From Deltaproteobacteria bacterium (GTDB lineage Bacteria > Myxococcota_A > Polyangia > Polyangiales > Ga0077539): 64,000 nt of DNA. Position 1 is the stretch's first letter. Every line of letters starts with the position of its first letter. Both the position numbers and the translations under genes were made by a program. The notes below the pieces were generated by a model that was given only the letters and a program-made list of their open reading frames with translations, searched no databases and was not told the DNA's origin. Of this stretch, positions 17,003-25,720 are shown one piece after another. The DNA lies in contig JACRDB010000168.1 of assembly GCA_016218725.1 (NCBI GenBank), forward strand, positions 1 through 64,000, in the 5' to 3' direction.

Positions 17003-18277
17003 ATGCCCGTCGAGTGGATCGAGGCCGACGGACCGGAGGGCCTCTGGAGGCTCTCCGGGCGGGTGCTCGCGCGCCCCGCCGCCGGGCTCTGCCTCCTCGG
17101 CGAGGACACCCACCGCATCCAGGTGCAGGGCCCCGCCCTGGACGCCGTCGAAGAGGGCGACCTGGTGCAGATCCGCGCCGTCATCGACCCGTCGCCCGCC
17201 CAGGTGGTCCTCCCCGTGGACGCCGCCTTCCCCGCCTACCGCGCCGTCTCCGCGGAGGTGGTCTTCCGCCCCTCGCGCCCCCCCACCCAGCTCGGCAGCG
17301 AGACCCGTCGCTTCGTCACCGACGGCCAGCGGGCCAGGCTCCACCTCCGCGCCCAGGTCCTTCAGAGGGTGCGGGATTTTTTCCGCACCCACGGGTTCCT
17401 CGAGGTCGAGACCCCCTCGGTGGTCGAGAGCCCCGGACTGGACACGCACCTGTCCGCATTTCCCGTCCTCGGGGCCCAGGGCGGGGGGCTCCTGGGGCTG
17501 CCCAAGCAGGTAGGATATTTGATTACATCTCCGGAGTACTGCCTCAAGCGGCTGCTGGTGGGGGGGGTCTCGCGGTGCTTCGAGCTGGCGCGGTGCTTTC
17601 GCGCGGGGGAGCTTGGGGCGAGGCACCAGCCGGAGTTCACGCTCTGTGAGTGGTACCGGGCCTGGGGCTCGCTGGAGGAGGTGCTCCAGGACGCCGAGGG
17701 GCTGGTGCGCGCCGCCAGCGCGGCGGGGCAGACCCCGGGGCGGGTGGTGACGGCCTCCGGGAGCGTCTCCCTGGCCGGGAGGTTCCCGCGGATGACCGTG
17801 CGGGAGGCCTTCGCCCGCTGGGCTCCGGACGCCGGGGACCCCATCGCGCTGGCGGGCTCCGACGAGGGGGCGTACTTCGAGGCGCTCACGAGACGCATCG
17901 AGCCGAACCTCGGGCTCCTGGCTCCGACCTTCCTCACGGAGGTCCCGGCGTGCCACGCCTCGCTGGCGAGGGTGAGCGCCCGGGACCCCGCGGTGTGCGA
18001 GAGGGCCGAGCTGTACATCGCCGGGGTGGAGCTCTCCAACGGCTTCCAGGAGCTCACGGACCCGGCGGAGCAGCGCGCCCGCTTCGAGGCCGACCAGGCC
18101 CGGCGCAGCGCCCTGGGGCTGCCCGTGTACCCGGTGGATGAAGCCTTCCTGGGCGCCCTGGAGGAGGGGCTGCCGCCCAGCGCGGGCATGGCCCTCGGGG
18201 TGGACCGCCTGGTGGCGCTGGTGGGCGGCCGCGGGGACATCGCGGACGTCCAGGCGTTTCCCAGACAGCCCCGGTAG
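17003..18277 (+). CDS. epmA: EF-P beta-lysylation ligase EpmA-like (class II LysRS paralogue)
   Basis: 424 residues. From residue about 110 it follows EpmA/GenX/PoxA: FLEVETPSVV, then YLITSPEYCLKRLLVGG, FELARCFRAGE, HQPEFTLCEWY, ELSNGFQELTD and GMALGVDRLVALV, which are class II motifs 1 to 3. EpmA activates (R)-beta-lysine and joins it to a Lys of EF-P. E. coli EpmA has about 325 residues and no anticodon-binding domain. Here residues 1-100 add a segment with OB-fold-like strands (GLWRLSGRVLARPAAG, EEGDLVQIRAVI), reminiscent of the LysRS anticodon domain but shorter. No EpmB gene is in the window, so the amino acid used is unverified. Confidence 0.88.
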   Translation: MPVEWIEADGPEGLWRLSGRVLARPAAGLCLLGEDTHRIQVQGPALDAVEEGDLVQIRAVIDPSPAQVVLPVDAAFPAYRAVSAEVVFRPSRPPTQLGSETRRFVTDGQRARLHLRAQVLQRVRDFFRTHGFLEVETPSVVESPGLDTHLSAFPVLGAQGGGLLGLPKQVGYLITSPEYCLKRLLVGGVSRCFELARCFRAGELGARHQPEFTLCEWYRAWGSLEEVLQDAEGLVRAASAAGQTPGRVVTASGSVSLAGRFPRMTVREAFARWAPDAGDPIALAGSDEGAYFEALTRRIEPNLGLLAPTFLTEVPACHASLARVSARDPAVCERAELYIAGVELSNGFQELTDPAEQRARFEADQARRSALGLPVYPVDEAFLGALEEGLPPSAGMALGVDRLVALVGGRGDIADVQAFPRQPR

Positions 18278-18302
18278 CGGTCCACGGCTCGCTCCGGGGG
18301 CG

Positions 18303-18314
18303 GTGGCATGCCAC
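18303..18314. repeat. 12-bp perfect palindrome upstream of ileS
   Basis: GTGGCATGCCAC, between the epmA stop and the ileS start. It could be an operator; there is no copy elsewhere that I noticed. Confidence 0.35.
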
Positions 18315-18342
18315 ACTGCCCGCCCCTTCTGGAGTACTGGTG

Positions 18343-21300
18343 ATGACACCGCGAGAGCCCTTCAAGCCCGTCCCCGCGTCGCTCGACCTCCCGGCGCTGG
18401 AGGCGGAGATCCTCGCGCGCTGGGACCGCGAGGGCACCTTCCAGAAGACCCTGGCGCAGACGGCCTCGGGGCCGCTGTACAGCTTCTATGACGGCCCGCC
18501 CTTCGCCACGGGGCTGCCGCACTACGGGCACCTCCTGGCGGGCACCCTCAAGGACATCTTCCCGCGGTACTGGACCATGCGGGGCTACCACGTCCCGCGG
18601 CGCTTCGGCTGGGACTGCCACGGGCTGCCCGTCGAGCAGGAGATCAACAAGAGCCTCGGGGTGTCCACCCGGCGGGAGACCCTGGCCCTGGGCGTGGGGC
18701 GCTACAACGAGGCATGCCGGGGCATCGTCACGCGCTACACCGACGCGTGGCGCACCACCGTGCGGCGCATGGGCCGCTGGGTGGACATGGACAACGCCTA
18801 CTACACCATGCAGCCATCGTTCATGGAGGGCGTCTGGTGGGTGTTCAAGAGCCTCTGGGACAAGGGGCTCATCTACGAGGGCTACAAGGTCGTCCCGTAC
18901 TCCCTCGGGGTGTCCTCGCCGCTGTCCAACTTCGAGGCCCGGCAGAACTACAAGCGCGTGCAGGACCCGGCCCTCACCGTGGCCTTCAAGCTCCGGGACC
19001 GGGAGGACACGCACCTCCTGGCCTGGACCACCACGCCCTGGACCCTGCCCAGCAACCTCGCCCTGGCGGTGGACCGCAGGAGCCCCTACGTGCGGGCCCT
19101 GGAGGCCGCCACGGGGCGGAGGTACGTGCTCGCAAAAGCACGGCTGGAGCATACTTTTCCAGGTCTCAAGGGAGTCTCCATCGAGGAAGAATTCCAGGGG
19201 TCCGAGCTCCTCGGGATGTCGTATGAGCCCCTGTTCCCGTACTTCTCGGAGCTGGCGGACAAGGGGTCCTTCCGGGTGCTCCACGGGGACCACGTCACCA
19301 TGGACCAGGGCACCGGGGTGGTGCACATCGCCCCGGCCTTCGGCGAGGAGGACTTCCTGGTGGCCAGGGCCCACGGGCTCCCGGTGGTCAACCCCGTGGA
19401 CGACGACGGGCAGTTCACCCGCGAGGTGCCGGACTACCAGGGCCGCCGCGTAAAGGACGCCGACGGGGACCTGATCGCGCGGCTCAAGCGCGAGGGCAAG
19501 CTCCTGCGGCATGACACCCTGGAGCACGAGTACCCGTTCTGCTACCGCACGGACACGCCGCTCATCTACCGCGCGGTGAGCTCCTGGTTCGTGCGGGTGG
19601 AGGCCCTGAGGGAGCGCCTGGTGGCATGCAACCGCACCACCCGGTGGGTGCCGGAGGCCCTGCGCGACGGGCGCTTCGGCAACTGGCTGGAGGACGCCCG
19701 GGACTGGGCCATCTCGCGCAACCGCTTCTGGGGCTGCCCGCTGCCCGTGTGGAGGAACCCCGAGGGCGAGGTCGTGTGCGTGGGGTCCGTGGACGAGCTG
19801 GAGGCCCTCTCGGGGCAGCGGGTGACGGACCTCCACACGCACTTCGTGGACGAGGTCACGATCCCGTCGCCCACCGGGAGGAGCCCCCTCAAGCGCATCG
19901 AGCCGGTGCTGGACTGCTGGTTCGAGAGCGGCGCCATGCCGTACGCCCAGCAGGGGTACCCGAAGACCAACCGGGAGCGCTTCGAGCAGGGCTTCCCGGC
20001 GGACTTCATCGCCGAGGGGCTCGACCAGACCCGGGGCTGGTTCTACACGCTGATGGTCCTCGGGACGGCGCTCTTTGACCGCGCCCCGTTCAAGAACGTG
20101 GTGGTGAACGGCATCGTGCTCAACGACAAGGGCGAGAAGATGTCCAAGCGGCTGCGCAACTACCCGGAGCCCGAGGCCGTCCTGGAGCGCCACGGGGCCG
20201 ACGCCCTGAGGCTGTACCTCAGCGCCTCGCCGGTGGTGCGCGCGGAGAACCTGCGCTTCGACGAGAAGGGCGTGCGGGAGACCGTGCGCAAGCTCCTGCT
20301 CCGGTGGTGGAACGCCTACGCGTTCTTCGTGACGTACGCCAACGTGGCGGGCTTCGAGCCCCGCGGGGCGGGCGCCCCGGAGAGCCCCAACGTGCTCGAC
20401 CGCTGGGTGCTCTCGCGGCTGCACACGCTCCTGGCGACGGTGCAGCGAGAGATGGAGGCCTACCGGCTGTACAACGTGGTGCCCGCGCTGGTGACCTTCA
20501 TCGAGGAGCTCACCAACACGCACATCAGGCTCGTGCGCCGGCACGTCTGGGAGGGCACCCCGGAGGAGCGCGCCGGGTCCCTGGAGACCCTGTACGCGGT
20601 GCTCACCACGCTCTGCCGGGCCATGGCGCCCTTCACCCCCTTCCTCACGGAGACCATGCACGAGGCGCTCCTCCTCGGGCGCCCGGGCGCCGCCGAGAGC
20701 GTGCACCTGGAGCCCTACCCGATGCCCGAGGAGGGCCGCAGGGACCTTCGCCTGGAGGCGTCCGTCGCGCGCATGGAGCGCGCTTTGGAGCTCGGGCGAA
20801 ACCTCCGGGAGCAGGCGAAGGTGCGCACCAGGGTGCCCCTCCAGGCCCTCACCCTGGTGCACCGGGACCCGCGGGCCCTGGCCGAGCTCCGGGCGCTGGA
20901 GCCCTACCTCAAGGACGAGCTCAACGTCCGGGAGGTGCGCTACGAGGGCCGCGAGGAGACCCTGGTGGAGGTGCGGTGCCGGGCGGATTTCCGTCGCCTG
21001 GGGCAGCGCCTGGGCAAGCGCATGAAGGAGGTCGCCGCGGCGGTGGAGAGGCTCACCGCCGAGGACCTGGCCGCGCTGGAGGCCGGGGGAACGCTCACCG
21101 TGGCCGGGGAGCTCCTCACGGCGGAGGACGTGGAGGTGCGGCGCTCGCCCCGCAGCGAGGGGCAGCTCCTGGGCGTAGACCGCCTGGTGTGCGTGGCCCT
21201 GGACCCGACGGTGACGCCGGAGCAGCGCCTGGAGGGCGGCGCGCGCGAGGTCGCCCGGAGGGTCCAGGTGGCGCGGCGCAACGCGCGGCTGGATCGTCGC

Positions 21301-21489
21301 GATCGGGTGCGCCTGGAGCTGGCGCTGCCGCCGGAGCTGGTGCAGGCCCTGGAGGTCCACGGGGCGTCCGTGCTGGCCGACTGCGGGGCGCTCTCGTACA
21401 GCGTGGTGGAGGAGCCCGCCGGGGACCACGCCGAGTGGAGCGAGGCCGACGGCGAACGGATCGGCGTCGGGCTCCGGGTGGAGCGGTAA
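18343..21489 (+). CDS. ileS: Isoleucyl-tRNA synthetase, type 2 (eukaryote-like)
   Basis: 1048 residues. The HIGH signature is in PFATGLPHYGHLLAGTLKD, which matches eukaryotic and type 2 bacterial IleRS. The catalytic loop is KMSKRLRNYPEP. The CP1 editing domain includes TTTPWTLPSN and the conserved DQGTGVVHIAPAFG. The C-terminal part is long and lacks the Cys4 zinc site of type 1 enzymes. Type 2 IleRS are known for natural resistance to mupirocin; that this one is resistant is inferred. I prefer ATG 18343, with GGAG 8 nt upstream, over GTG 18340. lspA and lgt follow on the same strand. Confidence 0.96.
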   Translation: MTPREPFKPVPASLDLPALEAEILARWDREGTFQKTLAQTASGPLYSFYDGPPFATGLPHYGHLLAGTLKDIFPRYWTMRGYHVPRRFGWDCHGLPVEQEINKSLGVSTRRETLALGVGRYNEACRGIVTRYTDAWRTTVRRMGRWVDMDNAYYTMQPSFMEGVWWVFKSLWDKGLIYEGYKVVPYSLGVSSPLSNFEARQNYKRVQDPALTVAFKLRDREDTHLLAWTTTPWTLPSNLALAVDRRSPYVRALEAATGRRYVLAKARLEHTFPGLKGVSIEEEFQGSELLGMSYEPLFPYFSELADKGSFRVLHGDHVTMDQGTGVVHIAPAFGEEDFLVARAHGLPVVNPVDDDGQFTREVPDYQGRRVKDADGDLIARLKREGKLLRHDTLEHEYPFCYRTDTPLIYRAVSSWFVRVEALRERLVACNRTTRWVPEALRDGRFGNWLEDARDWAISRNRFWGCPLPVWRNPEGEVVCVGSVDELEALSGQRVTDLHTHFVDEVTIPSPTGRSPLKRIEPVLDCWFESGAMPYAQQGYPKTNRERFEQGFPADFIAEGLDQTRGWFYTLMVLGTALFDRAPFKNVVVNGIVLNDKGEKMSKRLRNYPEPEAVLERHGADALRLYLSASPVVRAENLRFDEKGVRETVRKLLLRWWNAYAFFVTYANVAGFEPRGAGAPESPNVLDRWVLSRLHTLLATVQREMEAYRLYNVVPALVTFIEELTNTHIRLVRRHVWEGTPEERAGSLETLYAVLTTLCRAMAPFTPFLTETMHEALLLGRPGAAESVHLEPYPMPEEGRRDLRLEASVARMERALELGRNLREQAKVRTRVPLQALTLVHRDPRALAELRALEPYLKDELNVREVRYEGREETLVEVRCRADFRRLGQRLGKRMKEVAAAVERLTAEDLAALEAGGTLTVAGELLTAEDVEVRRSPRSEGQLLGVDRLVCVALDPTVTPEQRLEGGAREVARRVQVARRNARLDRRDRVRLELALPPELVQALEVHGASVLADCGALSYSVVEEPAGDHAEWSEADGERIGVGLRVER

Positions 21490-21562
21490 AGGGAATGCCC
21501 CGGCTGGCCGGGGCGTCCAACGTGTGATAGGCCCAGCGCCAGAATTTCCCAGCGGGAGCGCC

Positions 21563-22336
21563 ATGAGCGACGAAAAGGAACCCACCCCGGAGGCCACGGC
21601 CGAGGCGACGGCGCCCGCGGCCCCAGAGGCCGCGCCACCCGCGGCCCCGGAGGCCACGCCTCCCGATGCTCCAAAGGCCGCGCCTCCCGCAAAGGCTGTG
21701 GCGAAGACGGGCCCCGCGGTCACGGCCACGCCGAGGGACTGGGTCTTCCTCGGGGTGGTGGCCGTGGTGACCGCGGCGCTGGACCTCTGGAGCAAGCACT
21801 GGGCCTTCCACAACCTGTCGCGGCCCGCCATGAGGGTGCCGCCCCTGTGCAGCCCTCCGCCCTGGGCGCCCACCATTGACTACCTCCCGCAGCGCAGCGG
21901 GACGCGGGTGGTGGAGCTCCTGCGGGACCACCTGGAGTTCAGCTACGCGGAGAACTGCGGGGGCGCCTGGGGCCTCCTGCACGGCGCCCCGGAGCTCCTT
22001 CGCAAGCCCTTCTTCATGCTGGTGACCGTGGGGGCCATGGTGTTCATCGTGCACCTGTACCGCACGCTGGAGAAGGGCCAGGGGCTCATGCGCTGGGCGC
22101 TGCCGCTGGTGCTGGGCGGCGCCATTGGAAACCTCGTGGACCGCGTGAGGCTCGGCTACGTCGTGGATTTCATCCACGGGTGGGCGCGCATCGCGGGCCG
22201 CGAGCGCCACTGGCCGACCTTCAACGTGGCGGACATCGCCATCACCGTGGGCATCGGGCTGATGCTCCTGGAGTACGTCGTGGGCCCGAAGCCCACGAGC
22301 GAGAAGGCCCCCCCCGCGGTGCCAAAGACGGCCTGA
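21563..22336 (+). CDS. lspA: Lipoprotein signal peptidase II
   Basis: 257 residues. It cleaves diacylglyceryl-prolipoproteins before the lipidated Cys. The two catalytic Asp are D193 in GNLVDRVRLGYVVDF and D224 in FNVADIAI. The membrane helix with YAENCGGAWGLL corresponds to the family's N-x-G-A-A-F-G-L. Unlike the usual 160-170 residue enzyme, there is a 50-residue Ala/Pro/Glu-rich cytoplasmic N-terminus and an insertion between helix 1 and the Asn motif. ATG 21563 has GGGAG 5 nt upstream. lgt follows after 3 bp, so two enzymes of lipoprotein maturation are coupled. Confidence 0.95.
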   Translation: MSDEKEPTPEATAEATAPAAPEAAPPAAPEATPPDAPKAAPPAKAVAKTGPAVTATPRDWVFLGVVAVVTAALDLWSKHWAFHNLSRPAMRVPPLCSPPPWAPTIDYLPQRSGTRVVELLRDHLEFSYAENCGGAWGLLHGAPELLRKPFFMLVTVGAMVFIVHLYRTLEKGQGLMRWALPLVLGGAIGNLVDRVRLGYVVDFIHGWARIAGRERHWPTFNVADIAITVGIGLMLLEYVVGPKPTSEKAPPAVPKTA

Positions 22337-22339
22337 CCC

Positions 22340-23287
22340 ATGCACCCGACGCTGCTCCGGGTCTTCGGCATCGAGGTGCCGGCGTACTTCGGGATGCTGG
22401 CCATCGGGTTCTCCCTGGCCACCTGGGTCGGGGCCCGCTGGCTCGGGCGCCTCGGCCACGACAAGGAGGTGGTGATCGACCTCGGGCTCGCCATGGTCCT
22501 CGCGGGGGTCCTGGGGGCCAGGCTCCTGCACGTCCTGGCGGACGGGTTCTTCTGGGACTACGTGCACCTCTGCACGGACCCCTCCAAGGTGGACTGGCAC
22601 ATCTCCCATGCGCGCTGCGTGGCCCCGGCGGTGGACGGCGTGTGGGACGAGGCCCGCAGGCTCTGCCACCCGAAGGAGCGTAGCTGCTTCGCCTGGGCCG
22701 CGTTCTGGGCCGGGGGGCTCACGTACTACGGCGGGTTCCTGGGCGCCTCGGGCTACGCGGTGTACTTCCTCCGGCGCGAGCGCTTCCCCTTCTGGAAGGC
22801 CGCGGACATGGCGGGCTTCGCGATCCCGCTCGGGCTCGCCTGGGGGCGCCTGGGGTGCTTCCTGGCGGGGTGCTGCTTCGGCCGGGTGTGCACCTGGCGC
22901 TACGGGGCGCGCTTCCCGGCCTGGAGCCCCGCCAGCGAGGCCCATTTCCGCGCGGGGCTCCTGCCGTCCGAGGGGCACCCTGCGCTGCCGGTGTACCCCG
23001 CCCAGCTCTTCGAGAGCGCGGGGTGCCTCGTCATCGCCGCGGTGGCCTACGCCGTGGTGGCGCAGCGCAAGCGCTGGGACGGGCAGGTCTTCGTGTTCTT
23101 CCTGGTGGGGTACGCCGTCCTCCGGGGGCTCCTGGAGCTCCTCCGGGCGGACGACCGAGGGGGCCTCCTCGGGGTGAGCACCTCGCAGTGGATCTCCCTG
23201 GGCCTCCTGGCGGCCGCGTACCCGCTGGCCAGGGCGCTCCGGGCGCGCTCCGCCGCGAACGCTGCGCCTGCGCCCTCCGCGGGGTAG
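22340..23287 (+). CDS. lgt: Prolipoprotein diacylglyceryl transferase
   Basis: 315 residues with about seven membrane helices. It moves diacylglycerol from phosphatidylglycerol to the lipobox Cys. Family landmarks are AYFGMLAIGF near the start, GARLLHVL, GGLTYYGGFLGA (the H/Y-GG segment) and the signature loop, here GRLGCFLAGCCFG instead of the enterobacterial GRIGNFINGE. The Cys-rich variant loop occurs in other non-enterobacterial Lgt proteins. A 60-residue insertion rich in Cys and His (about 75-130) enlarges the first periplasmic region. The C-terminal helices include GQVFVFFLVGYAVLRGLLE. Confidence 0.93.
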   Translation: MHPTLLRVFGIEVPAYFGMLAIGFSLATWVGARWLGRLGHDKEVVIDLGLAMVLAGVLGARLLHVLADGFFWDYVHLCTDPSKVDWHISHARCVAPAVDGVWDEARRLCHPKERSCFAWAAFWAGGLTYYGGFLGASGYAVYFLRRERFPFWKAADMAGFAIPLGLAWGRLGCFLAGCCFGRVCTWRYGARFPAWSPASEAHFRAGLLPSEGHPALPVYPAQLFESAGCLVIAAVAYAVVAQRKRWDGQVFVFFLVGYAVLRGLLELLRADDRGGLLGVSTSQWISLGLLAAAYPLARALRARSAANAAPAPSAG

Positions 23288-23296
23288 AGTCCAGGG

Positions 23297-24157
23297 ATGC
23301 ACCCTGGGCGAGCGGGACTGGTGGCCGTGCTGGGGCTCGGCGCCTGCGGGATCGAGCCGAGGCCACGGCCACCGGCGCTGGGCTGCCTGGACGGCGGCTG
23401 CGTCGGCGGCGGAGGTATCGGCTCGCCGGGCGGCGGGGGCGTGGTCACTCCCCCGAGGCCCATGGACGCCGGGGTGCTCCCGCCGCCCGATGCGTCGCCC
23501 ATGAGCGCCGTCTCGGTCTCCGGGGACCTCCGCGTGGCGGCGCAGCTCCCCCCCACGCCGATCGGGTCGTGGCTCTCCCCGACGCCCGCCATGGGCTGGC
23601 AGGTGCGCAGCCCGGACACCACCCTCGACGGCACGCTCACCGACGCCACCGGGCGCTTCGAGCTCCGGGACGTGCCCACCCGCACCACCACCGGCGCAGG
23701 GGCCGTGTACCTCCTCGAAGCGCGCTCGCCTCGGAGGGACCTGAACTCCCTCCAGCTCTTCCGGGCCACGGACGCCACCCCGAGCCTCTACGGGATCTCC
23801 ACGGAGGTGCTCCTGGCCGCCACGGCGCCCTCCGGGGTGATCCCCGATGACCGCAGGAGCCAGGTGGTGTTCTTTGTCGTCGGGGGGGGTGCGGCGCCGA
23901 TGCCGCAGGCGGGGGTGACCGTGGCGCTCCCGGGCGAGAGCGTGGTTACCCTGTACGATGACGAGCGCGGGCAGCTCTCGATGTCGCTCACGGGGACGGG
24001 GCCTCAGGGGGTAGCGGTGGCGCTCAACGCGACGCCCGGCGCGGCGGGTGTGGTGCGCATGCTCACGGCGGTGGTGAGTCGGGGAGGCAGGATGAACGCG
24101 GTGGACGTCCCGCTCCTGCCGCAGACGGTGACCTGGGTGGGGGTGGCGGCGCCGTAA
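23297..24157 (+). CDS. Lipoprotein with Gly/Pro-rich spacer, unknown function
   Basis: 286 residues. The signal peptide ends in the lipobox LGAC. A Gly/Pro/Asp-rich spacer (residues 30-70) precedes a beta-sandwich-like domain in which DTTLDGTLTDATGRFELRDV resembles carboxypeptidase-regulatory-like or SdrD-B-type modules. No catalytic residues are seen. It starts 9 bp after lgt. The bases TAGAGT end 6 nt before the ATG, a possible -10 box for a leaderless start, but no good -35 is seen. Confidence 0.65.
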   Translation: MHPGRAGLVAVLGLGACGIEPRPRPPALGCLDGGCVGGGGIGSPGGGGVVTPPRPMDAGVLPPPDASPMSAVSVSGDLRVAAQLPPTPIGSWLSPTPAMGWQVRSPDTTLDGTLTDATGRFELRDVPTRTTTGAGAVYLLEARSPRRDLNSLQLFRATDATPSLYGISTEVLLAATAPSGVIPDDRRSQVVFFVVGGGAAPMPQAGVTVALPGESVVTLYDDERGQLSMSLTGTGPQGVAVALNATPGAAGVVRMLTAVVSRGGRMNAVDVPLLPQTVTWVGVAAP

Positions 24158-24182
24158 CCCGAGGGATCGCGAGGCTGCTGCG

Positions 24183-25649
24183 ATGCGCTGGCTGATCGTC
24201 CACGGTCCGTGGCTCTTCGGGGCGCTCCTGGTGGGCGCCTTCGGGGCGGGGGCGTGCCTTGCGCGGGGGCGCAGCGCGCGACGTCCGCAGGGCGCGAGGT
24301 CGGTGGTCCTTGAGGTCGCGACCGTCGAGGCCGGTGCGTCGCGGAGGGGGTGGCTGCGGGCCGTGGTCGGGGGGCTCCGGGCGCTCCTGGCGGTGCTGGT
24401 GCTCTTGACGGCGGCGGCGGCGCTCTCTCTGGAGGCCGCCGAGCGGAGGGTCGGGGCGGTGCAGCCTGGGGTGCCCTTCGGGTATTGCCGAGCGCCCTCG
24501 GTGGGGCTCTACGCCCTCGCGTTGGCGGTGCCGTGGCTGCGCCCCAAGGCCCTCGGGTCGTTGCATCTGGCGCTTCGGTGCGCGGACCCGCGCCCGGTCG
24601 GCACGGCGGCGTTCGCGGACACGCTGCTCCGGCTCCAGGGACGCGACTGCCGCAGGCGCATGGACGAGGCGATGGCGTTCAATGACCATCGTCTCGCCTC
24701 TGCGATCGCCGGGTCCTGTGGGGACGCTCTCCTCGTCTCCGACGTGGAGGCCAGCTGCGGTCGCTTCCCGCGCGCACCGAGGCGGCCGTGGCGCCGTGAA
24801 GACGGGTGGTCGCTCACGGACGCCTACGACGCGGCGACGCCCCTGGTCCTGGCCGGAGAGCCACGCGCCGCCGCGGAGGTGCTCCGACCTGAAGTGGCAT
24901 GGCTCCGGGACGTGAGAGGCACGCGCCACGCTCGAGCCTGGGCCGACGCCGTTGAAGACACGGCGGACATCCTCCTGGCGGAGGGCGGCGACGCGGAGGC
25001 GAGGGAGCGGCTCATGGATGGGCTGCAGCTCGTGCGCAAGGGCCGAGGTGTCCGGGCCGAGGTCTGGGCGATCCTCACGCAGCCCGAGCGTGACGAGTTC
25101 CTCCGGGGCCTACCCCTGGAGACGCCGTCGTGGCTGCTGCAGCGGGAGCCGACGTCCGATTCCTTCCGTGGCGCGCCGGAGTGGGTTCAACGGCTGGTCT
25201 CGGCCGGGGATCTGAGGGCCTCACCAAACACGGCCATCGATCACCCGATGGACGAAGAGGGCTACGCGAGGGCAAGGGCCCTATCGGACCCGGCGCTCCT
25301 TCGGGCGCTCCGCAGGGCCGAAGGGTCCGCCGCGAGGCTGCTGGCCAGGGCCGGCGCCGACCGCAGGAGCCTGCGCCCCGCCATCGCCGCGTGGCTCCGG
25401 GATCGAGACCACTGGGTGCACCCCGGGCAACCGCTGGACGCAGGCAGCGCAGCGCTGGAACGTCTGGCCATCGCCCGCGCGCTCGGGGACCCGGCGCTCG
25501 TGGCCGAGACGAGGACCGTCGCCGAGGCGTGGCGCAGGGCGCTGCTCCGACCAGGCCTCGCGCTCGTGTGGTGGTCGCGCCTCGCGCAACCCTTTGATTG
25601 TGGTCTGGGAGACGATCCGGAACCTGTCAAGGTACCCAATGTCCCATGA
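24183..25649 (+). CDS. Two-helix membrane protein of unknown function
   Basis: 488 residues. Two membrane helices lie at about 5-25 and 60-82 with a basic loop between them. The rest is a long Arg/Ala/Leu-rich helical region with repeat-like character (AAAEVLRPEVAWLRDV, ADILLAEGGDAEARERLMDG), perhaps divergent TPRs. Nine Cys are spread along the outer part. I recognise no family. Codon use looks a little less biased than in neighbouring housekeeping genes. It converges on hrcA. Confidence 0.6.
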   Translation: MRWLIVHGPWLFGALLVGAFGAGACLARGRSARRPQGARSVVLEVATVEAGASRRGWLRAVVGGLRALLAVLVLLTAAAALSLEAAERRVGAVQPGVPFGYCRAPSVGLYALALAVPWLRPKALGSLHLALRCADPRPVGTAAFADTLLRLQGRDCRRRMDEAMAFNDHRLASAIAGSCGDALLVSDVEASCGRFPRAPRRPWRREDGWSLTDAYDAATPLVLAGEPRAAAEVLRPEVAWLRDVRGTRHARAWADAVEDTADILLAEGGDAEARERLMDGLQLVRKGRGVRAEVWAILTQPERDEFLRGLPLETPSWLLQREPTSDSFRGAPEWVQRLVSAGDLRASPNTAIDHPMDEEGYARARALSDPALLRALRRAEGSAARLLARAGADRRSLRPAIAAWLRDRDHWVHPGQPLDAGSAALERLAIARALGDPALVAETRTVAEAWRRALLRPGLALVWWSRLAQPFDCGLGDDPEPVKVPNVP

Positions 25650-25680
25650 AGGCGCTGAAATTTCCGACCCTTCGGAGAGC

Positions 25681-25720
25681 GTTACCGCGCGGTAACAGCG
25701 CGGGTACCGGTTCACCCGCG
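25681..25720. terminator. Palindrome plus hairpin between convergent genes
   Basis: GTTACCGCGCGGTAAC (25681-25696) is a perfect 16-bp palindrome. Directly after it, CGCGGGT (25699-25705) pairs with ACCCGCG (25714-25720) over an 8-nt loop. It lies between the stop of the membrane protein gene and the hrcA stop. There is no T-run, so a bidirectional Rho-independent role is only a guess; the palindrome could also bind a protein. Confidence 0.45.

Noticed and set aside
18278..18342. A T-box leader before ileS
   Set aside because: The gap is only 65 bp, without the T-box sequence or specifier loop; a short palindrome is all that is present.
17362..21876. A 1504-codon open frame antisense to epmA, ileS and lspA
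   Set aside because: High GC removes stop codons from the opposite strand; the plus strand encodes well-known enzymes over the whole stretch.
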